Source: Stomoxys calcitrans
Lineage: Eukaryota > Arthropoda > Insecta > Diptera > Muscidae
Direction: 5' to 3'
Assembly: GCF_963082655.1 (NCBI RefSeq)
Contig: NC_081552.1
Span: forward strand, 59,970,404-60,034,403
Length of the DNA stretch: 64,000 nucleotides
Shown: positions 43,303 through 55,924 of the stretch, one piece after another
How the letters are laid out: the number at the start of each line of letters is the position of its first letter
Position numbering within the stretch: the stretch's first letter is position 1
Notes under the pieces: model-generated
Database searches by the model: none
The model's input: only the letters and a program-made list of their open reading frames with translations
Told to the model about the DNA's origin: nothing
Made by a program: the position numbers and the translations under genes

Positions 43303-44641
43303 ACAAGTAAAAGCGTGCTAAGTTCGGCCGGGCCGAATCTTATATACCCTCCACCATGGATCGCATTTGTCGAGTTCTTTTCCCGGCATCTCTTCTTAGG
43401 CAAAAAAGGATATAAGAAAAGAGTTGCTCTGCTATTAAAACGATATCAAGATATGGTCCGGTTCGGACCACAATTAAATTATATGTAGGAGACCTGTGTA
43501 AAATTTCAGCCAATTCGTATAAGAATTGCGCCCATTGGGGCTCACGAAGTAAAATAGAGAGAACGATTTATGTGGGATCTGTATCGGACTATAGACCGAT
43601 TCAGACCATAATAAACACGTTTGTTGATGGTCAAGAGAGGATCCGTCGTACAAAATTTCATTCAAATTGGATAATATTTGCGACCTCTATAGGCTCAAGA
43701 AGTCAAGATCCCAGATCGGTTTATATGGCAGCTATATCAGGTTATGAACCGATTTGAACCATTCTTAATACAGTTGTTGAAAGTAAAAATAAAATACGTC
43801 ATGCAAAATTTCAGCCAAATCAGATAGGAATTGCGCTCTTTAGAAGCTCAAGAAGTCAAGACCCAAGATCAATTTTTATTTCAGCTATATCAGGTTATGG
43901 ACCGATTTGAACCATACTTGGCACAGTTGTTGGATATCATAACCACACGTTGTGCAAAATTTCATTCCTATCGGATAAGAATTGCACACTCTAGAAGCTC
44001 AAGAAGTCAAGACCCAAGATCGGTTTATATGGCAGCTATATCAGGTTATGAACCGATTTGAACCATACTTAGCACAGTTGCTGGATATCATAACAAAACA
44101 CATCGTGTAAAATTTCATTCCAATCGGATAAGAATTGCGCACTCTAGATGCTCAAGAAGTCAAGACCCCAGATCGGTTTATATGACAGCTATATCAGGTT
44201 ATGGGCCGATTTAAACCATACTTGGCACAGTTGTTGGATATCGTAACAAAATACGTCGTGCAAAATTTCATTCCAATCGAATTGCGCACTCTAGAGGTTC
44301 AAGAAGCCAAGACCCAAGATCGGTTTATATGGCAGCTATATCAAAACATGGACCGATATGGCCCATTTACAATACCAATTGACCTACGCTAATAAGAAGT
44401 ATTTGTGCAAAATTTCAAGCGGCTAGCTTTACTCCTTCGGAAGTTAACGCGCTTTCGACAGACAGACGGACGGACGGCCGGACGGACGGACGTACAGACG
44501 GACGGACATGGCTAGATCGACATAAAATGGCACGACGATCAAGAATATATATACTTTATGGGGTCTCAGACGAATATTTCGAGTAGTTACAAACAGAATG
44601 ACGAAATTAGTATACCCCCCATCTTATGGTGGAGGGTATAA
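43303..44641 (-). mobile_element. HINE-A, complete, minus orientation
   Basis: CAAGTAAAAGCGTGCTAAG, stem-loop TTCGGCCGGGCCGAA, 3' region of the type shared with the 18.5-23.5 kb trio (GAGTTGCTCTGCTATTAAAA), five units, GGAC microsatellite (44458-44510), core and hairpin. Confidence 0.9.
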
Positions 44642-44643
44642 AA

Positions 44644-44848
44644 ATTGTCACTATGACACACGAATTTAGTACCCACCCTAATTGAGGAAATGGGTTTAAA
44701 TAATATTAGTCAGCAGACTTTTATTGAGACCAAATTTTATGTTACACTTGCGTTTGCCGCTAGGTCATTTGACATCAATTAGTGGGCAAAGAAAGAAAAA
44801 AGTTTACAACTGCAATAACGTAGAAATCTCTTGATTTTTCTGGTTTTT
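44644..44848 (-). repeat. Dispersed repeat, copy 2
   Basis: Reverse complement of 3831-4000. It is squeezed between two HINE 5' ends: HINE-A on the left and HINE-B on the right. Confidence 0.7.
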
Positions 44849-45737
44849 TTACCCCCCACCGTAGGGTGGGGGTTTACTAAACTAGTCATTCTGTTTGCAA
44901 CACAACGAAATATTCAATTAAGACCCCATAAAGTATATATATTCTTGATCGTCTCGACAGTTGGAGTCGATTTAGCCATGTCGTTGTCGTTAGGGATTGC
45001 AAATGGGTCATATCGGTTCAGATTTAGACATAGCTCCCATATAAACCGATCCCCTGAATTGACTTCATGAGCCCCTGGAAAGCACAATTTTTGTCGGATT
45101 TTGCATGTAGTGTCTTTTTATGATTTCGAACAACTATATCAAGTACGGTTCAAATCGGTCTATGGAAGCCGCATTTTTTATCCGATTTGTCTGAAATTTT
45201 GCAGATAGTATTCTGTGGCAACTTTCAACAACTGTGCCTAGCACGGTCCAAATCGGTCTATAGCTTGATATAGCTCCCATATAAACCGATCTCCCGATTT
45301 GATTTCTTGAGCCCGCACAAGACGCAATTTTTGTCCGATTTGGCTAAAGTTTTTCATGTAGTGTTCTATTAAAACTTTCAATGGCTGTGCTTAGCGCTCT
45401 ATAACCTTATATAGCTTCTATATAAACCGATCTCCTGATTTGACTTCATGAGTCCATACAATTTCGTCCGATTTGGCTGAAATTTTGCATGCGATGTTCT
45501 ATTACGACTTCCAGTAACTGTGCCAAATACTGTCCAAATCAGTCTTTAACCTGATATTCCTCCTATAAAAACTGGTATCTCGATCATCATTGTTCGGTTA
45601 CTGGAAGCTTAAATTTTTGCTGGTTTGACAGAAGTTTGGTATGTGGAATAAATTTATTTTGTATACATTTTGAACAGAATCCATGATGGTGGGTTCCCAA
45701 CAATCGGTCCGGTCGAACTTAGCACAGTTTTACTTGT
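44849..45737 (+). mobile_element. HINE-B, complete, plus orientation
   Basis: Hairpin ACCCCCCACCGTAGGGTGGG, core TATATATTCTTGATCGTCTC, almost no GTCC block, four diverged units, TTTTGCTGGTTTGACAGAAG, GAATCCATGATGGTGGGTTC, stem-loop TCGGTCCGGTCGA and end CAGTTTTACTTGTT. The reference copy for HINE-B. Confidence 0.83.
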
Positions 45738-45960
45738 TAGTTCTACCACCTTTTCTCCAATAAATTAGGAAGACTTTTGGACTTATGAAGATATGATGCA
45801 AATTTAAGCACATACGGCAATAGTTCAATAAAATTTTTACTGGGCCACTTTTGCATCAAAAACGGATTGCAGATCGACTTTCATTATGTTCGAAGAGAAA
45901 ATTAGCGACAACATTTAAGCAGAATGTATAGTTCTTCGTATAAATTGGTCACCATTTATT
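45738..45960. other. Unassigned spacer
   Basis: No motif recognised. Confidence 0.35.
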
Positions 45961-46825
45961 TTTATACCCTCCACCATAGGATGGGGGGTATACTAATTTC
46001 GTCATTCTGTTTGTAACTACTCGAAATATTCGTCTGAGACTCCATAAAGTATATATATTCTCGATCGTCGCGACATTTTATATCGATCTAGCTATGTCCG
46101 TCCGTCTGTCTGTCGAAAGCACGCTAACTTCCGAAAGAATGAAGCAAGCCGCTTGAAATTTAGCACAAATACCTTTTATGAGTGTAGGTCGGTTGGTATT
46201 GTAAATGGGCCATATCGGTCCATGTTTTGATATAGCTGCCATATAAACCGATCTTGAGTCTTGATTTCTTGAGCCTCTAGAGTACGCAATTCTTATCCGA
46301 TTTAACTGAAATTTTCCACATAGTGTTTTAGTATCACTTCTAACAACTGCGCCAAGTATGGTTCAAATCGGTCCATAACCTGGTATAGCTGCCATATAAA
46401 CCGATCTTGGGTCTTGACTTCTTGAGCCTCTAGAGAGCGCAATTCTTACCCGATTGGCATGAAATTAAATGAATTAAATCGGTTCATAACCTGATATAGC
46501 TGCCATATAAACCGATCTGGGATCTTGGCTTCTTGAGCCTCTAGAGGTCGCAATTATTATCCGATTTGCCTGAAATTTTGTACGACGGATCCTTTCATGA
46601 CCATCAACATACGTGTTTATTATGGGCTGAATCGGTCTATAGCCCGATACAGCTTCCATATAAATCGATCTCTCTATTCTACTTCTTGAGCCCCCAAAGG
46701 GCGCAATTCTTATTCGAATGGCCTGACATTTTACACAGGTCTCTAACATATAATTTAATTGTAGTCTAAACCGGCTCATATCTTGATATCGCTCTAATAG
46801 TAAATCTTTTCTTACATCTTTTTTA
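45961..46825 (+). mobile_element. HINE-A, 3' tip lost, plus orientation
   Basis: Hairpin, core, short GTCC block and units, then the 3' region up to CTTACATCTTTTTTATACCC. From the T-run onward, sequence of another HINE end (ACCCACCACC) follows. Confidence 0.8.
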
Positions 46826-46911
46826 TACCCACCACCGGGCCGAATCTTATATACCCTCCACCATGGATCGCATTTGTCGAGTTCTTTTCCCGGCATCTCT
46901 TCTTAGGCAAA

Positions 46912-48627
46912 ACAAGTAAAAACGTGCTAAGTTCGGCCGGGCCGAATCTTATATACCCTCCACCATGGATCGCATTTGTCGAGTTCTTTCCTGGCATCTC
47001 TTCTTAGGCAAAAAAGGATATAAGAAAAGAGTTGCTCTGCTATTAAAACGATATCAAGATATGGTCAGGTTCGGACCACAATTAAATTATATGTTGGATA
47101 CCTGTGTAAAATTTCAGCCAATTCGTATAAGAATTGCGTCCATTGGGGCTCACGAAGTAAAATAGAGAGAACGATTTATATGGGATCTGTATCGGGCTAT
47201 AGAACGATTCAGACCATTATAAACACGTTTGTTGATGGTCATGAGAGGATCCGTCGTACAAAATTTCTGGCATATCGGATAATAATTGCGACCTCTAGGG
47301 GTCAAGAAGTCAAATCCCCAGATCAGTTTATATGACAGCTATATCAGGTTATGGACCGATTTCAACCATACTTGGCACAGTTGTTGGATATTATAACGAA
47401 ATACTTCGTGCAAAAATTCATTCAAATCGGATAAGAATTGTGCCCTCTAGAGGGTCAAGAAGTCAAGACCCAAGATCGGTTTATATGGCAGCTATATCAG
47501 GTTATGGACCGATTTAAACCATACTTGGCACAGTTGTTGGGTATCATAACAAAACACGTCGTGCGAAATTCCATTCCATTCGGATAAGAATTGGGCCCTC
47601 TAGAGGCTCAAGAAGTCAAGACCCAAGATCGGTTTATATGGCAGCTATATCAGGTTATAAGCCGATTTGAATCATACTTGGCACAGTTGTTGGATATCAT
47701 AACAAAACACGTCGTGCACAATTTCATTCTGATCGTATAAGAATTGTGCACGCTAGAGGCTCAAGAAATCAAGACCCAAGATCGGTTTATATGGCAGCTA
47801 TATCAGGTTATGAACCGATTTGAACCATACTTGGCACAGTTGTTGGATATCATAACAAAACACGTCGTGCAAAATTTCATTCCTATCGGATAAGAATTGC
47901 GCACTCTAGAGGCTCAAGAAGTCAAGACCCAAGATCGGTTTATATGGCAGCTATATCAGGTTATGGACCGATTTGAACCATACTAGGCACAGTTGTTGGA
48001 TATAATAACAAAACACGACGTGCAAAATTTCATTCTGATCGGGTAAGAATTGCGCACGCTAGAGGCTCAAGAAGTCAAGACCCAAGATCGGTTTATATGG
48101 CAGCTATATCAGGTTATGGACCGATTTGAACTATACTTGGCGCAGTTGTTGGATATCATAACAAAACACGTCGTGCAAAAATTCATTCCAATCGGATAAG
48201 AATTGCGCACTCTAGAGGCTCAAGAAGTCAAGACCCAAGATCGGTTTATATGGCAGCTATATCAAAACATGGACCGATATGGCCCATTTACAATACCAAC
48301 CGACCTACACTAATAAGAAGTATTTGTGCAAAATTTCAAGCGGCTAGCTTTACTCCTTCGGAAGTTAGCGTGCTTTCGACAGACAGACGGACGGACGGAC
48401 GGACGGACGGACGGACGGACGGACGGACGGACGGACGGACGGACGGACGGACGGACGGACGGACGGACAGACGGACGGACAGACGGACGGACATGGCTAG
48501 ATCGACATAAAATTTCACGACGATCAAGAATATATATACTTTATGGGGTCTCAGACGAATATTTCGAGTAGTTACAAACAGAATGACGAAATTAGTATAC
48601 CCCCCATCTTATGGTGGAGGGTATAAA
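46912..48627 (-). mobile_element. HINE-A, complete, nested, minus orientation
   Basis: CAAGTAAAAACGTGCTAAG, stem-loop TTCGGCCGGGCCGAA, the trio-type 3' region, a clean array (GTCGTGC-type word at 47711, 47864, 48017, 48170; three exact 153-bp intervals), long GGAC microsatellite, core and hairpin. Inserted in the A-run of the host GGCAAAA/GGATATAAG. Confidence 0.9.
48380..48494 (-). repeat. (GTCC)n microsatellite, ~115 bp
   Basis: Mostly GGAC units with a few AGAC, in the standard HINE position before CATGGCTAGATCGAC. Confidence 0.95.
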
Positions 48628-48703
48628 AAGGATATAAGAAAAAATTTGCTCTGCTATTAGAGCGATATCAAGATATGGTCCGGTTTGGACCACAATTAAA
48701 TTA

Positions 48704-48930
48704 TTGGGTTGCCCAAAAGTAATTGCGGATTTTTCACATAGTCAACGTTGACAAATTTTTTCACAGCTTGTGACTCTGTAATTGCATTCTTTCTTCTGTC
48801 AGTTATCATCTGTTACTTTTAGCATGCTTTAGAAAAAAGTGTAAAAAAAGTATATTTGACTAAAGTTCATTCTAAGTTTTGTTAAAAATGCATTTACTTT
48901 CTTTTAAAAAATCCTTTTTGGGCAACCCAA
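48704..48930 (+). mobile_element. mariner-derived miniature (227 bp) with TA duplication
   Basis: TTGGGTTGCCCAAAAGTAAT at the left and TTTTTGGGCAACCCAA at the right, TA at 48702-48703 and 48931-48932. The empty HINE site reads AAATTATATGTTGG, so the insertion is clean. It consists of ~140 bp of mariner 5' end and ~87 bp of 3' end; the right inverted repeat has lost GCAATTACT. Confidence 0.93.
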
Positions 48931-49933
48931 TATATGTTGGAGACCTGTGTAAAATGTCAGCCAATTCGAATAAGAATTGCGCCGTTTGTGGGCTCAAGAA
49001 GTAAAATAGAAAGATCGATTTATATGGGAGCTGTATCGGGCTATATACCGATACAGACCATAATAAACACGTATGTTAATGGTCATGAGAGAATCCGTCG
49101 TACAAAATTTCAGGCAAATCGGATAATAATTGCGACCTCTAGAGGTCCAAGAAGTCAAGATCCCAGATCGGTTTATATGGCAGCTATATCAGGTTATGGA
49201 CCGATTTGAACCATATTTGGCACAGTTGTTAGATATCATAACAAAATACTACGTGCCAAAATTCATTCAAATTGGATAAGAATTGCGCCCTCTAGAGGCT
49301 CAAGAAGTCAAGACCCAAGATCGGTTTATATGACAGCTATATAAGGTTATGGACAGATTTGAACCATACTTGGCACAATTGTTGGATATCGTAACAAAAC
49401 ACGTCGTGCAAAATTTCATTCCAATCGGATAAGAATTGCGCACTCTAGAGGCTCAAGAAGTCAAAACCCCAGATCGGTGTATATGGCAGCTATATAAGGT
49501 CATGGACCGATTTGAACCATACTTGGCACAGTTGTTGGAGATTATAACAAAACACGTCGTGCAAAATTTCATACTAATCGGATAAAAATTGCGCACTCTA
49601 GAGGCTCAAGAAGTCAAGACCCAAGATCGGTTTATATGGCAGCTATATCAAAACATGGACCGATATGGCCCATTTACAATACCAACCAACCGATATGGCC
49701 TTTACAATACACTAATAAGAAGTATTTGTGCAAAATTTTAAGCGGCTAGCTTTACTCCTTCGGAAGTTAGCGTGCTTTCGACAGACAGACGAACGGACAT
49801 GGCTAGATCGACATAAAATTTCACGGCGATCAAGAATATATATACTTTATGAGGTCTCAGACGAATATTTCGAGTAGTTACAATCAGAATGACGAAATTA
49901 GTATACCCCCCATCTTATGGTGGAGGGTATAAA

Positions 49934-50129
49934 AATTCATGTATCGTTATCAATTTCACTGAAAAAGCAGAATTTTTGTAATTTTCAATTTTGAAAAAAT
50001 GTTGGGAGAAGCTGCAATTGCAGATGCGGACAATTAGCGGTATCGAGTGGAGAGTCTCAGCGAGAGGTCGGGCGGCACCGGCTCTTGCTGCAATCATGTT
50101 CCTGCGGCGATAGTTCCTATAGGATAGGT
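49934..50129. other. Unassigned spacer
   Basis: Slightly GC-richer piece (CGAGAGGTCGGGCGGCACCG) resembles a HINE-D stem-loop region; weak. Confidence 0.35.
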
Positions 50130-50983
50130 CCTAAAATAAACCGATCTGAACCATATACGACACGGATGTCGAAAAGCCTAACATAAGTCACTGTGTCAAA
50201 TTTCAGTGAAATTGGATTATAAATGCGCCTTTTATGGGACTTTAAATCGAGATATCGGTCTACATGGCAGCTATATCCAAATCTGAACCGATTTGGGCCA
50301 AGTTGCAGAAAAATGTCGAAGAGCCTTACACAAAGCACTGTCTAAAATTTCAGCAACATCGGACAATAAATGCGCCTTTTTATGGACCCAAAACCTAAAA
50401 CCAAAATCTGAACCGATCTGTGCGATATTGCAGAAGTATGTCAAGGAGCTTAACATAACTCACTATCCCAAATTTCGGCCCCATCGGACAATAAATGCGC
50501 CTTTTATGGGCCCAACACATTAAATCGAGAAATCGGTCTATATGCCAGCTATATCCTAATCTGAACCGATCAGGGCCAAATTGAAAAAAAGCTGTCGAAG
50601 GGACTAAGACAACTCACTGTCCCAAATTTCAGCAAAATCGGATAATAAATGTGGCTTTTATGGGCCTAAGACCCTAAATCGACGAATCGGTCTATATGGG
50701 GGCTATATCAAGATTTAGTCCGATATAGCCCATCTTCGAAGTTAACATGCTTATGGACAAAAAAAGAATCTGTGCAAAGTTTCAGATCAATATCTCTATT
50801 CTTAAAGACTGTAGCGTGATTTCAACAGACAGAAGGACAGACGGACGGACATGTCTAGATCGTCTTAGATTTTTACGCTGATCAAGAATATATATACTTT
50901 ATAGGGTCGGAAATGGATATTTCGATGTGTTGCAAACGGAATAACAAAATGATTATACCCCCATCCTTCGGTGGTGGGTATAA
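50130..50983 (-). mobile_element. HINE-C, 3' end lost, minus orientation
   Basis: Array units (AAATTTCAGCAAAATCGGAT, TATATGGGGGCTATATCAAG), GACGGAC block, core TATATATACTTTATAGGGTC, TTTCGATGTGTTGCAAACGG and hairpin CCCATCCTTCGGTGGTGGGT, nearly identical to the copy at 33726-35512 in this half. Confidence 0.85.
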
Positions 50984-52632
50984 AAATTTGGTATCCAAAT
51001 TTCGGATGGGGTACCTACGGGGGGCTGCCACACCCTAAAACCTACAAAACATATATTTACACCAATCACGACAACATGGGACTCAAATGAAAGGTATTTA
51101 GGATAAGAAAACGTATCTGATATCCAATTGTCGGACCAAGTGCTAGGATGACCACCCCAACCCCCAAAACACCCCTAAATCAGACATATTTATCGACCAT
51201 GACAATATGGAACTCAAATGAAAGGTATTTGCGAGTAGAATACGAATCTAATATCCAAATATGGGACCAAGTGTTTGGGGGACCGGCTCTCCCCAAAAAT
51301 ATCCCCCAAAGGGGACAAAATTACGACCAAAGCCAATGGGGCTCAAATCAAAGGTCTTTGGGAGTAAAGCACGAATCTGATATCAATAATCGGGAAAAGT
51401 GTCTATGGGGCCACCCCACCCACACAACAGAACCCAAATAGTAAGTATTTGCGGAAAATTGCAATATGAGGCTCAAATAAATGGGTTTTTAGAGTGGAAC
51501 ACGAATCCGATATATATTTTCAAGGCCAACTCACTGAGTGGCCGCCCATCCCCCAAAACATTCCCCAAGCCGGTTATGTTTGCCGATTATGGAAATATGG
51601 GGCTCAAATTAAATGTATTTGCGAGCAGACCACGTATCTGATATCAACATTAGGAACCAACTGTCTAGGGGACGTCCCGCCACCATAACAACCCCCAAAT
51701 AGGACGTATTTGCTCACCAAGACAATTTGGGTCTTAAAGAGAGTGGAAATAAATATTTATAGTTTTTGGGGTCAATACCCCAAACCGGACATATTTGCTG
51801 ACTTTTGCAATAAGGAGTTCAAATGAGATTAGAAAACGAATCTGATATCCAATTTTGAGGCTGATGGCAATATGGGGTTCACATAAATGATATCGGGCAT
51901 ATTTACCGACCATGTCAATGTGGAACTTAAATGAAAGGTATTGGGGGGAAGAGCAAGAATTAATACCCACTTTCGTGAGCATTTTTCGGGGGGTCTTCCC
52001 CTTTTCCAAAATACCCCACAAACAGCAATTATTTAGTGACCATTGCAATATGGGGCTCAAATAAAGGTATTTGGGAGTAGAATACGAATTTGATATCCAA
52101 ATTTGGGACCATGTATTTACCCCTTCCCCCCAAAGGTTAAACATTTTTCGACTATGCCAATATGTGGCTCAAATGAAAGATATTTGAGATTAAAAATCGA
52201 ATTTGATAACCTACTTTGAGTCATGTGTTTGGGGGACGCCTCATCGTGTGAACTCCCCTAAACCAATGGCAATACGGGGTTTAAATAAATGGTATTTGGA
52301 AGAAAAGCACGATGCAGATATTTTTTCAGGCACAAATGTTTGGGGACCACCTCACCACCGAAAACATCCCTAAATCGGAGAAAACATGAGAATATCGGGC
52401 TGAAATTAAGTATTTTAAGAATGGAGTACACCTTACGTCCAAACTTAAATTCGTAGACCAATAAAGATCATAAGGCACTTATATTGTTAAACTGTTAGTC
52501 AAGCGATATACTATTTTCGTAGCATGGTATTTCACTAAAAGCTCTTTAATAGTCGAAAATAAATATTCCAGGGAAACTTTTGTTCCATATAAAATAAAAG
52601 AAGGCGCAGCGGTGCGGGCCCGGGTCAGCTAG
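50984..52632 (+). mobile_element. Helitron, 3' portion with CTAG end
   Basis: Begins TTTGGTATCCAAATTTCGGA at the HINE-C edge and runs through the usual repeat body. It ends GCGCAGCGGTGCGGGCCCGG...CAGCTAG at 52632 followed by T. HINE core sequence starts directly after, so it landed inside a HINE-A. Confidence 0.75.
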
Positions 52633-53171
52633 TTATATGTATTCTTGATCGTCGTGACATTTTATGTCGATCTTGCCATGTGCGTCCATCTGTCCGTCCG
52701 TCCGTCTGTCCGTCCTTTTGTCTGTCGGTCAAAAACACGCTAACTTTGGAAGGAGTAAAGCTAGCCGTTTGATATTTTGCAAAAATGCTTCTTATTAGTG
52801 TAGGTCAGACTTTCAATAACTGTGCCAAATAAAGTTAAAATCGGTTTATAACCTGATATAGCTGTTATATAAAATGATCTGGGATCTTGACTTCTTAAGC
52901 CTCTAGAGGTCGCAATAATTATCCGATTGGCCTGAAATTTTGTAGGCTATAAACATATGTGGTTATTATGGTCTGAATCGTTTTATAGCCTGATACAGCT
53001 CCCATATAAATCGACCTCTCTATTTAACTTCTTGAGCCTCCAAAGGGCGCAATTCTTATTCGAATTGGCAGATATTTTACACAGGTCTCCAACATATAAT
53101 TTAATTGTGGTCCGATCCGGACCACATCTTGATATCGCTCTTATAGCAGCACAAATCTTTTCTTTTATTCT
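52633..53171 (+). mobile_element. HINE-A, 5' and 3' tips lost
   Basis: Starts inside the core (TATATGTATTCTTGATCGTC) right after the Helitron CTAG. GTCC block, about one and a half units, 3' region to TCTTTTATTCTTTTT, where the next HINE begins. Confidence 0.78.
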
Positions 53172-53172
53172 T

Positions 53173-53497
53173 TTTATTCCCTCCACCATAGGATGGGGGT
53201 TTACTAATTTCGTCATTCTGTTTGTAACTACTCGAAATATTCGTCTGAGACCCCATAAAGTATATATATTCTTGATCGTCGCGACATTTTATGTCGATCT
53301 AGCCATGTCCGTCTGTCTGTCCGTCCGCCCGTCCGTCTCTCTGTCGTAAGCACGCTAAAAGCTAGCCGCTTGAAATTTTGCACAAATACTTCTTATTAAT
53401 GTAGGTCGGTTGGTATCGTAAATGGGCCATATCGGTCCATGTTTTGATACAGGGTTTTGTTATGATAATCAACAACTGTGAAAAGTGTGGTTCGAAT
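53173..53497 (+). mobile_element. HINE-A 5' fragment
   Basis: ATTCCCTCCACCATAGGATG, core, GTCC, then one collapsed unit; it stops near GTGGTTCGAATCTATGCG. Confidence 0.75.
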
Positions 53498-53583
53498 CTA
53501 TGCGAAAAAACAAATGAAATTAAATAAATAAGAAATTATATATGCAGACGGCTAAAAAAGCCAATGTCGTGGAATTTATATAT

Positions 53584-55656
53584 TTTTAAATCCTCCACCA
53601 TAGGAGGGAGGTATACTAATTTCGTCATTCCGTTTGTAAAACCTCGAAATATGCGTCTAAGATCCTATAAAGTATATATATTCTTGATCGTCATGCCAAA
53701 TTAGGTCGATCTAGCCATGTACGTCAGTCCGTCTGTGTGTCGATAGTATGTTTACTTTCGAAGGAGTAAAGCAAGATGATTGAAATTTTGCACAAATATA
53801 TCTTATTAATGTAGGTCGGTTGGGATTGTAAATGCGCCAAATCAGGGCATCTTTTGATATAGCTGCCACATAAACCGATCTGGGGTCTTGACTTCTTGAT
53901 CTAGAGGGCGCAATTATTATCCGATTTGGCTGAAAATTTGCACGTTGTATTTTGGCATCACTTCCAACAACTGTGTTAAGTATGGTTTAAATCGGTTCAT
54001 AACCTCATATAAGTGCTATATAAACAGATCTGGGATCTTGACTTCTTGAGTCACAAGAGGGCACATGCACGAAATGTTTTGTTATGACTTCAAACTACTG
54101 CGCTAAGTATGGTTCAAATCGGTCCATAACCTTATATAGCTGCCATATAAACCGATCTTGGGTCTTGACTTCTTGACTGCCATATAAACCGATCTTGGGT
54201 CTTGACTTCTTGACTGCCATATAAACCGATCTTGGGTCTTGACTTCTTGAGCCTCTAGAGGGCGCAATTATCATCCCACTTGGTTGAATTTGGCATGAAG
54301 TGTTTTGTTATAACTTTCAACAACTGTGTCAAGTATGGTTCAAATCGGTCCACAACCTGATATAGCTGTCATATAAACCGATCTTGGACCTTGACTTCTT
54401 GAGCCTCTAGACGGCGCAATTCTTATCCGAGTTGAATGAATTTTGGCACGTAGTGTTTTGTTATGATGTCCAACAACTGTGCCAAGTATGGTTTAAATCG
54501 GTTAATAACCTGATATAGCAGTCATATAAACAGATAGGGGGACTTGACTTCTTGAGCCTCTAGAGTGCGCAATTCTTATCCGATTGGAATGAAATTGTGC
54601 ACGACATGTTTTGTTATGATATCCAACAAATGTTCCAAGTATAGTTCAAATCGGTTTATAACCTGATATAGCTGCCATATAAACCGATCTTGGGTCTTGA
54701 CTTCTTGAGCCTCTAGAGGGCGCAATTCTTACCCGATTAGAATGGAATTTTCCACGACGTGTTTTGCTATGATATCCAACAACTGTGCCAAGTATAGTTC
54801 AAATCGGTTCATAACCTGATATAGCTGCCATATAAACCGATCTTGGGTCTTGACTTCTTGAGCCTCTAGAGTGCGCAATTCTTATCCGATTGGGATGAAA
54901 TTTTGCACGACGTATTTTGCTATGATATCCAACAACTGTGCCAAGTATAGTTCAAATCGGTCTATAACCTGATATAGCTGCAATATAAACCGATCTTGGG
55001 TCTTGACTTCTTGAGCCTCTAGCGGGCGCAATTATTACCCGATCAGAATGAAATTTTGCACGACGTGTTTTGTTATTATATCCAACATTTGTGCTAAGTA
55101 TGGTTCTAATCGGTCTAGAGGGCACAATTCTTATCCGATTTGAATGAAATTTTGCATGACGTATTTTATTTTTACTTTCAACAACTGTGTCAAATAAGGT
55201 TCAAATCGGTTCATAACCTGATATAGCTGCCATATAAACCGATCTGGGATCCTGACTTCTTGACCCCTAGAGGTCGCAATTATTATCCGATATGCCTGAA
55301 ATTTTGTACGACGGATCCTCTCATGACCATCAACTAACGTGTTTATAATGGTCTGAATCGGTCTATAGCCCGATACAGATCCCATATAAATCGTTCTCTC
55401 TATTTTACTTCGTTAGCCCCAATGGGCGCAATTCTTATACGAATTGGCTGAAATTTTACACAGGTCTCCAACATATAATTTAATTGTGGTCCGAACCGGA
55501 CCATATCTTGATATCGTTTTAATAGCAGAGCAACTCTTTTCTTATATCCTTTTTTTGCCTAAGAAGAGATGCGGGAAAAAGGACTCGACAAATGCGATCC
55601 ATGGTGGAGGGTATATAAGATTCGGCCCGGCCGAACTTAGAACGCTTCTACTTGTT
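53584..55656 (+). mobile_element. HINE-A, complete, long (about 2.1 kb)
   Basis: Decayed hairpin (AATCCTCCACCATAGGAGGG), core, a very short GTCC block, about nine units including a local triplication, the trio-type 3' region, stem-loop TTCGGCCCGGCCGAAC, end CTTCTACTTGTT. Confidence 0.85.
54141..54245 (+). repeat. 37-bp triplication inside a 153-bp unit
   Basis: TGCCATATAAACCGATCTTG then GGTCTTGACTTCTTGAC is repeated perfectly at 54141, 54178 and 54215 (the third copy ends as CTTGAGCC). Confidence 0.95.
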
Positions 55657-55924
55657 ATTGTTACTTTCAACAACTATGTCAAATAAGGTTCAAATCGGTT
55701 CATAACCTGATATAGCTGCCATATAAACCGATCTGGGATCTTGACTTCTTGAGCCTCTAGAGGTCGCAATTATTATCCTATTTGCCTGAAATTTTGTACG
55801 ACGGATTCTCTCATGACCATTAACATACGTGTTTATTATGGTCTGAATCGGTCTATAGCCCGATACAGCTCCCATATAAATCGATCTCTCTATTTTACTT
55901 CTTGTGCCTACAAAGGGCGCAAAT
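55657..55924 (+). mobile_element. HINE-A fragment, plus orientation
   Basis: Picks up at ACTTTCAACAACTATGTC and runs to CTACAAAGGGCGCAAATGCG, where orientation flips. An inverted junction of two HINEs. Confidence 0.7.

Larger units (their letters stand above)
46838..49933 (-). mobile_element. HINE-A host, interrupted by a HINE-A and a mariner miniature
   Basis: The left part 46838-46911 is GGGCCGAATCTTATATACC through CTTCTTAGGCAAAA. After the nested HINE it resumes at GGATATAAGAAAAAATTTGC (48628) and runs through five units, core and hairpin to 49933. A 227-bp mariner miniature sits at AAATTA/TATGTTGG within it. The terminal 3' stem-loop is half missing. Confidence 0.82.
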
